A DNA stretch of 6,817 nucleotides from Acidobacteria bacterium AH-259-L09 (GTDB lineage: Bacteria > Acidobacteriota > UBA6911 > RPQK01): positions 1 to 6,817 of the forward strand of contig JALLOL010000139.1 in NCBI GenBank assembly GCA_027717875.1, given 5' to 3'. The notes under the pieces were generated by a model. The model made no database searches and was not told the origin of the DNA. It worked only from the letters and a program-made list of their open reading frames with translations. Positions 5,821-6,817 of this stretch are shown piece after piece. A program made the position numbers and the translations under genes. Position 1 is the stretch's first letter. Every line of letters begins with the position of its first letter.

Positions 5821-6817
5821 GCGCACCGAAACCTAAAAGAGTCAACCGACTTGGCCTCACGATGATCGACTACCGGGGAGAACCCTCTACACTTTGCTCT
5901 GGTTGCGGTCACGACGCCATATCGAGCCAGATCATGAAGTCCTTTTATGAGATGGGAGTAAACCCCCATCGGGTAGCTAAGATGAGCGGAATAGGCTGTT
6001 CCAGCAAGACTCCAGCCTATTTTCTCAGCAACTCTCATGCTTTCAATGGGGTTCACGGCCGTATGCCCTCCCTTGCGACTGGAGCCGTGCTGGCCAATCG
6101 GAAATTGGTCTGCATCGGAGTCAGTGGGGACGGGGATACCGTATCCATCGGGTTGGGACAGTTCTGCCATCTTCTGAGAAGAAATGTCCCCATGATCTAT
6201 ATCATTGAGAACAACGGTGTTTACGGACTGACGAAAGGACAGTTTTCGGCTACTGCAGATCCCGGTTCCAAACTAAAAACCGGGGTGGTCAATGACTTAC
6301 CGCCGATCGATTGCTGTACCCTGGCCATTGAAATGGGATGCAGCTACGTCGCCCGCTCCTATGCCGGGGATCCAAAACAACTAGTTCCTCTGCTGCAAGG
6401 AGCCCTCAGTCACAGTGGAACGAGCATGCTGGATGTCCTTAGCCCCTGTGTTACCTTTAATAACCACCAGGGTTCCACCAAGAGCTACAGGTGGGCTAAA
6501 GAGCACGAGGAACTCCTTCACCAGATCGACTTTGTTCCGCATTTCGAGCCGATTGAAACGGTGGTGTATGAGGAAGGAGAATTAAGAGAAGTCGAGATGC
6601 ACGACGGCTCCCGCATTCGGCTGCGAAAGGTAGATCGAGATTACAATCCAACAGATAGAGATGCCGCTTTGCGGATGCTCAATGAGACCCGGGATTCAGG
6701 TGAGTTTTTGACGGGCTTGATCTATGTTTATCCGGTGGCGGAGAACTTTTTCGACCTGCTAAATTTGCCTGACACGGCCTTGGCCGCTCTTCCTCAAGAG
6801 AAGCTCCGACCTGGGCG
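5811..6817 (+). CDS. korB: 2-oxoacid:ferredoxin oxidoreductase beta subunit (3' end missing)
   Basis: The frame is open from ATG 5811 to the window edge, 335 full codons without a stop. This subunit carries TPP and a [4Fe-4S] cluster and passes electrons to ferredoxin. The expected cluster cysteines are all present: C29 and C32 (LCSGCGH), C63 (GIGCSSK) and C213 (LSPCVTFNNH). The TPP/Mg motif is GDGD at 106-109 followed by ENNGVYGLTKGQ (133-144). HGRMPSLATGA (82-92) is also family-typical. After about residue 240 there is a C-terminal extension (FVPHFEPIETVVYEEGELREVEMHDGS, then RKVDRDYNPTDRDAAL). Such an extension occurs in KorB-like proteins of roughly 340-350 residues, so little is probably missing. 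The first 10 bp overlap the end of korA, which indicates a stoichiometric pair. 2-Oxoglutarate is the likely substrate by context, and other 2-oxoacids cannot be excluded. Confidence 0.9.
   Translation, partial: MSVSAPKPKRVNRLGLTMIDYRGEPSTLCSGCGHDAISSQIMKSFYEMGVNPHRVAKMSGIGCSSKTPAYFLSNSHAFNGVHGRMPSLATGAVLANRKLVCIGVSGDGDTVSIGLGQFCHLLRRNVPMIYIIENNGVYGLTKGQFSATADPGSKLKTGVVNDLPPIDCCTLAIEMGCSYVARSYAGDPKQLVPLLQGALSHSGTSMLDVLSPCVTFNNHQGSTKSYRWAKEHEELLHQIDFVPHFEPIETVVYEEGELREVEMHDGSRIRLRKVDRDYNPTDRDAALRMLNETRDSGEFLTGLIYVYPVAENFFDLLNLPDTALAALPQEKLRPG

Noticed and set aside
5772..6170. Minus-strand 132-codon ORF
   Set aside because: It is opposite the korA/korB junction and the cluster-binding region of korB, both of which are clearly coding on the plus strand.

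Overview
The window reads as a bacterial chromosomal segment with mid-range GC, probably from an anaerobic or facultatively anaerobic, uncultured lineage. The evidence is a ferredoxin-linked 2-oxoacid oxidoreductase with a gamma-alpha fusion, a radical SAM enzyme, good Shine-Dalgarno sequences, and repeat-rich intergenic DNA. From memory, the oxidoreductase subunits resemble those of Acidobacteriota-type genomes, but the sequence alone does not fix a phylum.

Layout. Positions 588 to 1 (minus strand) hold the first 196 codons of a TPR-repeat protein with a very lysine-rich N-terminal tail. It is transcribed leftwards from a near-consensus sigma70-type promoter (TTGACT-16-TATAAT, 633-660). The divergent intergenic region also carries an 80-bp, almost perfect palindrome (673-752). 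Rightwards, a radical SAM protein with a non-standard CX8CX2C cluster motif (776-2089) is followed after 15 bp by a RocA-type L-glutamate-gamma-semialdehyde (1-pyrroline-5-carboxylate) dehydrogenase (2105-3664). A 296-bp gap follows, packed with 7-bp and 8-bp tandem repeats and bounded by a 27-bp perfect inverted repeat. After it come korA (gamma-alpha fusion, 3961-5820) and korB (5811 to the window edge, incomplete), which overlap by 10 bp. They encode a TPP- and Fe-S-dependent 2-oxoacid:ferredoxin oxidoreductase.

How the genes may work together. RocA makes glutamate from P5C/glutamate semialdehyde, deamination of glutamate gives 2-oxoglutarate, and a KorAB-type enzyme would convert that to succinyl-CoA with reduced ferredoxin. 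The right-hand genes therefore fit a route from proline, ornithine or arginine into central metabolism. No proline dehydrogenase, ornithine aminotransferase or glutamate dehydrogenase is visible here. The radical SAM protein, the likely first gene of the rocA operon, is the unexplained part. Its substrate cannot be read from the sequence, and a link to glutamate-semialdehyde metabolism is inferred only from gene order.
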